Both the position numbers and the translations under genes were made by a program. Under the pieces are notes generated by a model, which was not told the DNA's origin, made no database searches, and saw only the letters and a program-made list of their open reading frames with translations. Positions 18,959 to 26,221 of a stretch of 64,000 bases of DNA are shown piece after piece (position 1 is the stretch's first letter; every line of letters starts with the position of its first letter). The stretch lies in the NCBI GenBank assembly GCA_003165075.1, contig PLSM01000090.1:1-64000 (forward strand), written 5' to 3'. The stretch comes from Acidobacteriaceae bacterium (GTDB lineage: Bacteria; Acidobacteriota; Terriglobia; Terriglobales; Acidobacteriaceae).

Positions 18959-19918
18959 CTATGCGATGTTTTTCCAGATCTGTTTCATCTCGAGGCTCCG
19001 GGTCTCTGCCCAATTCATGAGCCAACCGTGCAACTCGTGGATTTGCCGCTGACGCGCCGGTGAAAGCGGAAGATGCATCGGCCCGTTTCCAATTCCGCGT
19101 GCATCCAATCCGATACGAACCCCCCACGGGATCGGCAGGTGAGCCACCAGCTTTTGAATCACTTCATCCAGGATGGCTTGGCTGGTAATAGCCGGTTCTA
19201 CATCGCCAGCTCGATAGCTTCGATACACGGCTGTGACGAGTTCTGGAGCGAAGCCGGCGATGCCTGAAACAACTCCGTCCCAGCCAGCTTGCAGGGCGCC
19301 AAGTAGAAGGCTGTCGTCGCCAACGAAGAGCGAGAATCCCAACTGTTTTCGTCCAGCGCCGAGCGGTGCGAGATGGGCAACCTCACCACTGCTATCCTTG
19401 ATTCCGACCAGATTTGGAATTGTCGCAAGTAGTTCGAGTGCGGTGGAAACTCGGATTGGATTCGTAAATAACGGAAGGTTGTACAGCAGGAATGGGGCTG
19501 AGACGGAAGCGCAGACGGTCTCACAGAAGGAAGCCAGGTCCTCCTGGCTGTAACGAAAGTAGTAAGGCATAGGCAACAGCAATGCGTCACAGCCCGAGTC
19601 GAACGCCTTCCGTGCCAGTTGCAGCGTAGAAAAAATCGACGACGTCCCCACGCATGCGATGACGCGTCCTCGCCCGCTCATTCTCTGAACGGCGCGAGCG
19701 AACAGAATGGCTCGGTCCTCGAGGTCAAAATGCGGAAACTCCGCAGTCGCTCCTCCGACGACGATGCCGTCGACACCACGCTCCATAACGAACTCGATGA
19801 TTCGGTCAAATGCGGCAACATCCGGCCGGCCGAGGTCGTCAATCGGTGTGCACAAGGCTGCAAAAACACCTGATAGGGAAAGGTTCATCGGTGACGCCAT
19901 AACATCCAATCGACTCAT
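18959..19918 (-). CDS. DapA/NanA-family class I aldolase or lyase
   Basis: A 319-residue (beta/alpha)8 enzyme of the dihydrodipicolinate synthase / N-acetylneuraminate lyase family. It shows GGATAEF (55-61, the GGTTGE position that binds the keto-acid carboxylate), Tyr146 in LLYNLPL and the Schiff-base Lys174 in GIKDSSGE. The family cleaves or makes 2-keto-3-deoxy acids. The context here (KdsB, sugar-acid carrier, sialidase fusion) fits cleavage of a sialic-, Kdo- or 2-keto-3-deoxygluconate-like acid to pyruvate plus an aldose, not lysine synthesis. It heads the operon and a KdgR-like palindrome lies about 35 bases upstream. The start is uncertain: ATGs at 19918, 19900 and 19888 lack strong RBSs. 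Confidence 0.85.
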   Translation of the reverse strand: MSRLDVMASPMNLSLSGVFAALCTPIDDLGRPDVAAFDRIIEFVMERGVDGIVVGGATAEFPHFDLEDRAILFARAVQRMSGRGRVIACVGTSSIFSTLQLARKAFDSGCDALLLPMPYYFRYSQEDLASFCETVCASVSAPFLLYNLPLFTNPIRVSTALELLATIPNLVGIKDSSGEVAHLAPLGAGRKQLGFSLFVGDDSLLLGALQAGWDGVVSGIAGFAPELVTAVYRSYRAGDVEPAITSQAILDEVIQKLVAHLPIPWGVRIGLDARGIGNGPMHLPLSPARQRQIHELHGWLMNWAETRSLEMKQIWKNIA

Positions 19919-19949
19919 CGTACGACACGTAGAACCTTAATGCAATAAA

Positions 19950-19964
19950 TAAAACATCGTTTTA
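19950..19964. promoter_or_regulatory. KdgR/IclR-like operator palindrome
   Basis: TAAAAC-ATC-GTTTTA is a perfect 6+6 palindrome within AATAAAACATCGTTTTATA. It closely follows the form of the proteobacterial KdgR (IclR family) box, AAACNNNGTTT with AT-rich flanks. It sits directly upstream of the aldolase gene that heads the six-gene operon, and an IclR-family gene lies 0.9 kb away. This is a strong candidate target of that regulator. Confidence 0.6.
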
Positions 19965-19982
19965 TATATGGAACAATAGAGC

Positions 19983-20003
19983 GTCCCTATTGGAGATAGG
20001 GAC
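19983..20003. repeat. Short perfect hairpin GTCCCTAT/ATAGGGAC
   Basis: An 8-bp stem with a five-base loop in the gap between the aldolase and DUF1349 genes, without a T-run on either strand. It may be a second protein-binding dyad near the KdgR-like box or an mRNA hairpin. Confidence 0.4.
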
Positions 20004-20171
20004 AAGTATGTCACTCGTTATATGGGCCAACGTTTCACCGAGAAAATAGATGGAATAGGCAAGTGATAGACTTAAGTGCGATTCGGAAAGCGCACCGATT
20101 GAGTCTAACGTCTGAACAACGCGAAGGGATTCCACCTCTACTCGGCACCCGCTTGCTCTGGGGCTACAAGC

Positions 20172-20765
20172 CTAAAGGCCGATTTTGCAGCATCGTTCCT
20201 GGTCGGCAGCCAGCCGGGCAATGCGCATAATGGTCCAGGGACCAGCCTCGGCAGGCGCATGCACGACGAGAAAATCACGGCCCTCCCGGCGCAGACGCAG
20301 GCAGTAAGAGAATCTGTCACCCGGTTGCATATGGTCATACGGATGGTCATACGGAAACTGCTGAAAGGCCCAGTCGGAAAAGCCGGCATTTGTCACGACC
20401 GAACCAGGATGGATGGGACCGTCCGGTTCAAATTCGATAGAGATCTTTATCCGGCAATCGGTGTAAAAGCGCGCCATCAAGCCGGCTTGATCGAATTGAT
20501 GGGAAGGGAAGCAATGAAATTCTGCTGTCGCGATGCAGTCACCGGCAACCTCGGCAAAAAGGAAGTGGCCATTGTCGGCGCGGAATCCGTAATGCGTTTG
20601 CTGCCAGAAGTCCGTTTCAGGGTCTGGCTCGATCAGGAGGCACGAACGGCCGGCCTCAATGCGCCAAACCGAGGGCTGATTCATCCATCGAAGCAAGGGA
20701 TGAAGGCTCTCACCGGTGAACCTCTCGAGCACCAAGCTCTGTGGCATGCCCATGCACAGCGTCAT
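20172..20765 (-). CDS. DUF1349 (concanavalin-like) protein
   Basis: A 197-residue soluble protein of the DUF1349 / regulation-of-enolase-protein-1 type, a concanavalin A-like beta-sandwich. Family features visible include TDFWQQTHYGFRADNGHF, FDQAGLMARFY and DGPIHPGSVVTNAGFSDW. Members often accompany carbohydrate-use genes and may bind sugars, but no reaction is established. The annotated ATG is at 20765; family alignment by eye favours the ATG at 20684 (MNQPSVW). It is divergent from the IclR gene (59-base gap) and 253 bases upstream of the aldolase operon on the same strand. A ten-base motif is duplicated near 20335, giving PYDHPYDH. Confidence 0.8.
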   Translation of the reverse strand: MTLCMGMPQSLVLERFTGESLHPLLRWMNQPSVWRIEAGRSCLLIEPDPETDFWQQTHYGFRADNGHFLFAEVAGDCIATAEFHCFPSHQFDQAGLMARFYTDCRIKISIEFEPDGPIHPGSVVTNAGFSDWAFQQFPYDHPYDHMQPGDRFSYCLRLRREGRDFLVVHAPAEAGPWTIMRIARLAADQERCCKIGL

Positions 20766-20824
20766 CGCATGAAGGATTGCCGAGAGCGCGATGACAGAGA
20801 TTCATTTGGGTGGGAGAACTCCCA

Positions 20825-21622
20825 ATGGCCATGAAGGATGAAAGGCCCGCTTCGAATATAAGTCACGCGGCGGGCAAGCCCGATCGCTATTTTTCCCGCA
20901 CCATCGGAAATGCGCTCCGTATCCTCGAGCTGCTGCAGCAGAGCCGCACGCCGCTGTCTTTGGCCGAAATCTCAAGGCAGGCAACGTTGCCGAAGAGCTC
21001 CGCATTTCGCATTCTGCGCACTTTGGAGATTGCGACCTATGTGCAACGCCTCGATGGAGAACGATTTTCCATATTGCCTGGCACAGGCTTCCTGCTCAAC
21101 CAGATGGTGAACAAGGTTGTCGAAGCATCGCAAACATGGATGAAGCACCTTAGCCAGGAGTTTCGTGAAACCATCAGTCTCGCGTGTCTGCACGATAACC
21201 ACATTGAAGTTGCGGCTGTGATTGACAGCCCACAACGCGTGGCGATGGGCAACGTGATCGGGGATCTCATTCCCCCCCATGCCAGTTCTCTGGGAAAGTG
21301 CATTACCGCTTATCAGCCCGATGTGCGGCGCGAGAGACTCTTGCGGTCTTTCAGCCTTGCCCGGTTCACTCCAAGCACCATTGTCGAGGAAGTTGCTTTG
21401 AGCAAGGAGCTCGATTTGGTGCGAATGCAAGGCTACGCTATGGATCTTGAGGAGAGTGCCTTGGGTGGGTGCTGTGTAAGCGCCCCCATCTTCGCCAAGG
21501 GTAGCGAGGCGGTGGCGGCGATTAGCATCTCCATGCCGAAGATGCGCTTCACCAATCAGGAACGGCTCATAGCAGCAGTGAACGATGCGGCAAAAGCAAT
21601 CTCGGGTGAATTGCGGAGTTAG
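20825..21622 (+). CDS. IclR-family transcriptional regulator
   Basis: A 265-residue regulator taken from the ATG at 20825, with GGGAGAA upstream. The N-terminal winged helix-turn-helix (about 25-85) reads IGNALRILELLQ, SLAEISRQATLPKSSAFRILRTLE. The C-terminal effector domain (about 95-265) carries PPHASSLGKC and the region around GYAMDLEES typical of IclR ligand pockets. Relatives such as KdgR sense 2-keto-3-deoxy sugar acids. The KdgR-like palindrome at 19950, ahead of the aldolase operon, makes that operon its likely target; this is inference from position and site form. Confidence 0.9.
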   Translation: MAMKDERPASNISHAAGKPDRYFSRTIGNALRILELLQQSRTPLSLAEISRQATLPKSSAFRILRTLEIATYVQRLDGERFSILPGTGFLLNQMVNKVVEASQTWMKHLSQEFRETISLACLHDNHIEVAAVIDSPQRVAMGNVIGDLIPPHASSLGKCITAYQPDVRRERLLRSFSLARFTPSTIVEEVALSKELDLVRMQGYAMDLEESALGGCCVSAPIFAKGSEAVAAISISMPKMRFTNQERLIAAVNDAAKAISGELRS

Positions 21623-21988
21623 CGAGAGTTGAGCCGGCAAGCAGCCCGCCTTCTTGCTCAGATAGCCATCCTTGCCCGTAAACAACGACAATCCGCCCAG
21701 AAGCGAACTTTGATCAGGCAGATTCTCGGGGTCATATCCGAGCGCTAACAGTTGTGCGCGGCGATATTCAGGGTAAGGTAAATACTCCATCAAACACGCG
21801 TTGTGGTCCTCCTCATCTATCTGATGGGCCCGGCTGGAGCTGAGCCATTTTGAAGGGAAGATATTCTTAAGATGAAATCTGCCTCGTTCCTTGTCTTCGG
21901 TGGATGCTTGATCGTAATCCACCCCCTTGCAGAGATCGAGGAAGCGCCGACTGGCTTGCTCGGCCAGCTTCAAAGAGGCAGACCGCAT
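21623..21988 (-). other. Unrecognised open frame, possible gene remnant
   Basis: The minus strand is open for about 120 codons downstream of the sigma-factor remnant, beginning MRSASLKLAEQASRRFLDL and including LLALGYDPENLPDQSSLLGG. The composition looks protein-like, but the frame then runs on through the IclR gene, so no natural stop is visible and I recognise no family. It is best read as a truncated old gene. Confidence 0.25.
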
Positions 21989-21989
21989 G

Positions 21990-22530
21990 CTTTCGAGACA
22001 TTACATACCGTGGAAGGGCATCGCGCAGGGTGATCATTGGTCAACCGTGACTTCACGCTGGCGCTAGAGACTTCAAGAATCTGACCTGTCTCTTTAAGGG
22101 TCCGGCCATTGAGGATGATGAGATCGGCGGTCGTACGAAGGGTGGTCGGAAGATCCGCGATGGACTTGACGAGCAGTTCGAATCTCTCTGCGTACAACAC
22201 AACTTAGTTGATCCGGCCGACTATCAGGCGGATCAAACAACGCTGGATTGCTATTGGGGTCGGGCGAGTTCTCAATCTTTACCTCAGGTCTGTTTCTTCT
22301 CTTTCTTAGGAGCATCAGGGAGCAGTTCCTGACGATACTGTTAAGCCAGGTGCTGATGTGAGCCTCGCCCTGGAATTGATGTAAATGCGAAAATACGCGC
22401 AAGAAGCAGTCCTGGGCTGCTGTCCCTCGCCAAAATTACGTCTGCCTTTATTTTCATACCTTTGCAGCTGGCACGAATCGGACGCCCCAACGAACTCTTC
22501 ACCGTTAAGACATCGGGACGTCTGTTCAAT
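21990..22530 (-). pseudogene. Decayed ECF sigma-70 factor gene
   Basis: Pieces of an RpoE-type sigma factor lie in different frames of the minus strand. Region 2 reads QDCFLRVFSHLHQFQGEAHI then STWLNSIVRNCSLMLLRKRR (about 22420-22300); region 4 reads ELLVKSIADLPTTLRTTADL then RTLKETGQILEVSSASVKSR (about 22175-22045). At least one frameshift separates them and the N-terminal part is disrupted too. It can no longer make an intact sigma factor. No anti-sigma gene is visible. Confidence 0.65.
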
Positions 22531-22836
22531 GTCTCGGCCGGATGGAATATTGGCGGGGAACAAGTGGAGCTACAATGATCCTGCCGGGCGAAACGGAAGC
22601 GGGCTCTGCGGGAACGCAACTTGCTGAGGGATAACTTGGTGCGCTTGCCGAAACGATGACTGGCTGGCTGGAGCTTGTTGGTTGCGTGCTTCCGGAGCTT
22701 CATCGGACCGGCAGACCTTGATGTCTTGAAAATTCCCGCCCTCCAGGACGGAACCCTCACTCACGGAGACCGTTCTATCTCCATTTCAAGCTGAACCAAT
22801 ACCGGGGCAGGTCTCAGGCTGGGAGAGCCAAACTGC

Positions 22837-24138
22837 ATGATCCCAAGAATCGGACTTGTACTTTTTCTCCTTTGTAAGTTGGCTGCGTCTGGCTATGCCG
22901 CGGAATTCCGCGCCTCCGCGGTCAAAGTAGATATCACTCCAGGCAGTCCGCAATGGTTGCTCGGATATGATGCCAGGCAGTCTGACAGTATCCATGACAG
23001 GCTCTTTCACCGTATCGCGGCGCTGGACGATGGAAAAACGACCATCTATCTTGTGTCTACCGACTTATGCCTGATTTCGCCCGCATACTACGACAAGGTG
23101 GCGAAAGACGTCGAGCGCGAGGTGGGGATACCTCCGCAAAACCTTTGGTGGACGGTGACACACACGCATTCCGCTCCTGAAACGGGACCGCCAGGAGTGG
23201 GAGCGGCATTTATGCCGGAGAGATATAAGCAGGCCGCAAAAGGAGATTCCAATCCCGAATACACGCAATTCGTCGAGGCGAAACTCATTGAGGGTCTACG
23301 TCTGGCCCGTGAGAAATTACAGCCGGCGCGGCTTGGATTCGGACTTGGCTTCTCGACGGCAAATATCAATCGCCGGGGGAAAGACGTGGATGGCAAGGTC
23401 AGCCTTGGCTTGAATCCCGACGGTCCTGTGGACCGCCAGATCGGCCTTATTCGGATCGAGAACCTGAACGGCGGTTTGATCGGTCTCATTGCGAACTACG
23501 CCATCCACGGAACCGTCCTAGGGCCGCCCAACCATGCGATAAGTGGCGACGCGCCCGGCGTTGCGGCGCAGTACGTGGAAGAGAAGCTGGGCGTACCCAT
23601 GCTGTTTATCAATGGCGCCGAGGGAGACCTGGCGCCGATCTACAGCGTTTACCCCGATCCCGTTTCAGGCCATCTGGGTGAGTTTCGACTTCTGCTTGGC
23701 GATCGTATCCTTCAAGCCAATCAGCGTATCGTCGAAATGACCTCCGACGTGGTCCTGACCGGGAGCGTGGCGGCGATAGAGACACCGCTCCGCGCCGGCC
23801 TGGCATGGCCCCCTGAACTTGGCGAGTATGTTCGCGCCGCTCCCGGGGGAGTAACTCTCGTTCGGATACCTGTTCGCTTCCTGCAAATCAATCGCGAAGC
23901 CGTGCTGTGGGGTGCTCCCCTCGAGTTATTCTGTCAGGTCGCCATGGACGTGCGCGATCGCTCGCGCTTTCCCTTCACCTTCTACTTCGGACTGCTGGAC
24001 GGCTGGCTCGGTTACTTGCCGACCGGCCAGGCTTTCCGGGACGGAGGCTACGAACCGTCAACTTCGCCTTTTACAGAACGCGCGGAAGAAGATCTTCGTC
24101 AAGGTGTGGCCACGCATCTTGCGGCCATGACGAGATAG
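22837..24138 (+). CDS. Neutral/alkaline ceramidase N-terminal-like protein, secreted
   Basis: A 433-residue exported protein with a Sec signal (to about GYAA) and GGGAGAG before the ATG. It matches the N-terminal catalytic domain of neutral ceramidases: VDITPGSPQWLLGY, then HTHSAPETGP with His109 and His111 as likely zinc ligands, NYAIHGT and ISGDAPG, and INGAEGDLAP. It lacks the usual ceramidase C-terminal immunoglobulin-like domain and is much shorter than classical enzymes. In this carbohydrate region it may hydrolyse an amide or ester on a glycolipid, or a different substrate. The catalytic class is inferred from fold; the substrate is unknown. Confidence 0.8.
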   Translation: MIPRIGLVLFLLCKLAASGYAAEFRASAVKVDITPGSPQWLLGYDARQSDSIHDRLFHRIAALDDGKTTIYLVSTDLCLISPAYYDKVAKDVEREVGIPPQNLWWTVTHTHSAPETGPPGVGAAFMPERYKQAAKGDSNPEYTQFVEAKLIEGLRLAREKLQPARLGFGLGFSTANINRRGKDVDGKVSLGLNPDGPVDRQIGLIRIENLNGGLIGLIANYAIHGTVLGPPNHAISGDAPGVAAQYVEEKLGVPMLFINGAEGDLAPIYSVYPDPVSGHLGEFRLLLGDRILQANQRIVEMTSDVVLTGSVAAIETPLRAGLAWPPELGEYVRAAPGGVTLVRIPVRFLQINREAVLWGAPLELFCQVAMDVRDRSRFPFTFYFGLLDGWLGYLPTGQAFRDGGYEPSTSPFTERAEEDLRQGVATHLAAMTR

Positions 24139-24328
24139 CGGGTTCGGCGAAGCGGGCCAGTAGATGCGATTGCTCAAGCCGCAACCATGCCGTTCACACC
24201 CTGGACGAGAATTTGGCGCCCGGAACTCGATCTGTCGGAGTTATGCAACGTCGAGCTTTGGAGCTATGGCCGCATATTCGCCGCCGATAACACCAAGCCG
24301 CGATTAGCAATCGTGGATTTCCTCGCAG

Positions 24329-25882
24329 TCAGGCTTCATCCGGGGGCACATCGAAGTTCACTAAGTCGCTCCGGAAGCCTCGTGTCTTGAAGGCCCCGTA
24401 GGCAATCCCCGCAAGCATCCAGATGGAGCCCGCGATCATCGCCAGTTTCGACAGGTGAATCCAGATGAATAAGCAAATCAGGAAGCCCAACACCGGCGGA
24501 ATCAATTGCCACAGGCTGCGGTCCGCGCCCCGGATGTAGTAGTGAGTGAGCGACGCGAGATTAACGCCCATGAATGCGATCAGCGCGCCGAAGTTCAGCA
24601 GCTCGGCCCCATTGTCATAACTGATGAGGAAGGCGCCTGTGAGCGCGATCATGCCGACAAAGATCACGTTGTTGGCAGGAACCCGGGTTCTGGGATGGAT
24701 AGCCCCAAAGAACCTGATGGGAATTGCGTTGCTGCGCCCCATGCCGTAAAGCAGGCGTGCCGCGCCCAGTTGCGATCCGATGCCGGATCCTATGGTGGCG
24801 ATCAGCAGCGTGAGGCTGATGATCCTGGTGAGCCACAGGCCGCCCGCAATCGCCGCAACGTGGCTGAAGGCGTTCTCGACCTCGCTGGCTGGAAACATGT
24901 ACTGGCGGCTGAGCAATTGTGCGCCGTAGACCTCTGCCGCGGCCAGAAGCCCGGTAACGACACAGACCAGAACGGTAGCCAGAAAGATGTTGCGCTTAGG
25001 GTTTTCCACTTCTTCTGACAGAGTGGAAATGCCGTCGAATCCGATGTAGGTGAGCACCGCGACCGATGTGCCGTGGAACACCCCGTTGATGGTGAAAGTC
25101 TCGGGGTTATAGAAGGGGCGCAGAAAATACGCCTCGGGGTATTGCGGCAAATGGAAGATGTAACGGATGGTGCACCAGAAGTAGGCCACGATAACAGCGC
25201 CCATGATGGCGCACAGGATCTCGTTGATGCGAGCCGACGACTTGACGCCGCGCAGGTTCAGCACCGTGAACAGCACGGCAAAGAACACGGGCCAGAGCAA
25301 GCCCGGATAAGGGATCTGGTATCGGGTTCCGCTCAACAGGTCGGCCATCGCCTTGGCCGACCAGATCGTGCAGATCAATGGATTGAGAATGTAGTCCATG
25401 GTCATGCTCCAGCCGGTCACATAACCGAGCGATGGATGCAGCTCGCGGCCCACATAGGTATAGGCTGAACCGGCGCTGGGATATACCCGCGCCATGCGGC
25501 CATAGCTCATCGCCGTAAAGACCATGGCGATCATGGCGATCAGGATGGAGGTGACAACGTGGCCTTGCCCCGCGTTGCTGAAGACCCCATAGGCCGGCAT
25601 GGGCGCTGTGGGCTGAATGACGATAATGCCGTAGAGGACAAGGTCCCAGAGAGTCAGGGACCGCCTTAGGCGCAGGACCGTGGGATTGGCGTCCGCCGGT
25701 GGATTCTTCAAGCTTTCATCGCCCGTACGCGAGGGGCGTGCCTGCGTGCTTGCCCGCAATCTGGTTCGAGCCGGTTCTTGCACTCTGTGCCGTGCTCTTT
25801 GCGCATGCACTGCGCGATGAAAATCTTCATCGTTTCCCGGATCTGCTTCACGAGGGTATTCTGCAACATGGTCGAATCCCAC
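24329..25882 (-). CDS. APC-superfamily amino acid permease
   Basis: An inner-membrane carrier with about twelve membrane segments from residue 75 on. The first helix region (LTLWDLVLYGIIVIQPTAPM) and helix 2-3 segment (YPSAGSAYTYVGRELHPSLG) are typical of the amino acid-polyamine-organocation superfamily. The first 65 residues are Arg/His-rich and unlike a permease, so the true start is probably much closer to residue 58 (TTG at 25711) or the extension is not translated. It converges with the ceramidase-like gene and is divergent from the GH3 gene at 26222. It is the only obvious amino-acid carrier here; the substrate is unknown. Confidence 0.8.
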   Translation of the reverse strand: MGFDHVAEYPREADPGNDEDFHRAVHAQRARHRVQEPARTRLRASTQARPSRTGDESLKNPPADANPTVLRLRRSLTLWDLVLYGIIVIQPTAPMPAYGVFSNAGQGHVVTSILIAMIAMVFTAMSYGRMARVYPSAGSAYTYVGRELHPSLGYVTGWSMTMDYILNPLICTIWSAKAMADLLSGTRYQIPYPGLLWPVFFAVLFTVLNLRGVKSSARINEILCAIMGAVIVAYFWCTIRYIFHLPQYPEAYFLRPFYNPETFTINGVFHGTSVAVLTYIGFDGISTLSEEVENPKRNIFLATVLVCVVTGLLAAAEVYGAQLLSRQYMFPASEVENAFSHVAAIAGGLWLTRIISLTLLIATIGSGIGSQLGAARLLYGMGRSNAIPIRFFGAIHPRTRVPANNVIFVGMIALTGAFLISYDNGAELLNFGALIAFMGVNLASLTHYYIRGADRSLWQLIPPVLGFLICLFIWIHLSKLAMIAGSIWMLAGIAYGAFKTRGFRSDLVNFDVPPDEA

Positions 25883-26221
25883 GTCAATTCCGTAGTTGCA
25901 TATTGCAGAGACGGCGTGGCAAGGCTCAGGCTTTCTGCGGGGCCATGCCAGTTGCGTCTCTCGCCTGACGCTTCCGGCCTGTTTGCAAGTGCTCGCGATT
26001 CAAATAAAGAATGGAGCTCTCGCTCGCAATGCAGCATTGAATGAAAGACCCTGAACATTCAATGCATGCCCGTTTCTACCGAAGCCGCCTCATGCAATTC
26101 CTGATTGAAGGGCGTAGAAACCGCGGTGTAATCCCTCCGATGTGCTTCAATTGTTAGGTCACTTGGTCCAGGTGTTGCAGCATGCCGAACCGCTAAGTCT
26201 GCAGCTTGGCCGCGGGGGAAA
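25883..26221. other. Intergenic stretch, nothing recognised
   Basis: The divergent gap between the permease and the GH3 gene must hold both promoters. I see no strong palindrome, consensus -35/-10 pair, RNA gene or recognisable coding remnant in it. Confidence 0.4.

Noticed and set aside
20980-20995. GGCAACGTTGCC palindrome like the operators at 5849 and 6044
   Set aside because: It lies inside the IclR coding sequence, encodes conserved helix-turn-helix residues and lacks the outer bases, so it is probably chance.
20972-21988. 338-codon minus-strand frame as a real full-length gene
   Set aside because: Two thirds of it is antisense to the well-supported IclR gene; only the part beyond 21622 was kept as a possible remnant.
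22837-25711. Sphingolipid-use operon of the ceramidase-like gene and the permease
   Set aside because: The two genes are convergent and no other lipid gene is nearby, so there is no support for a shared pathway.
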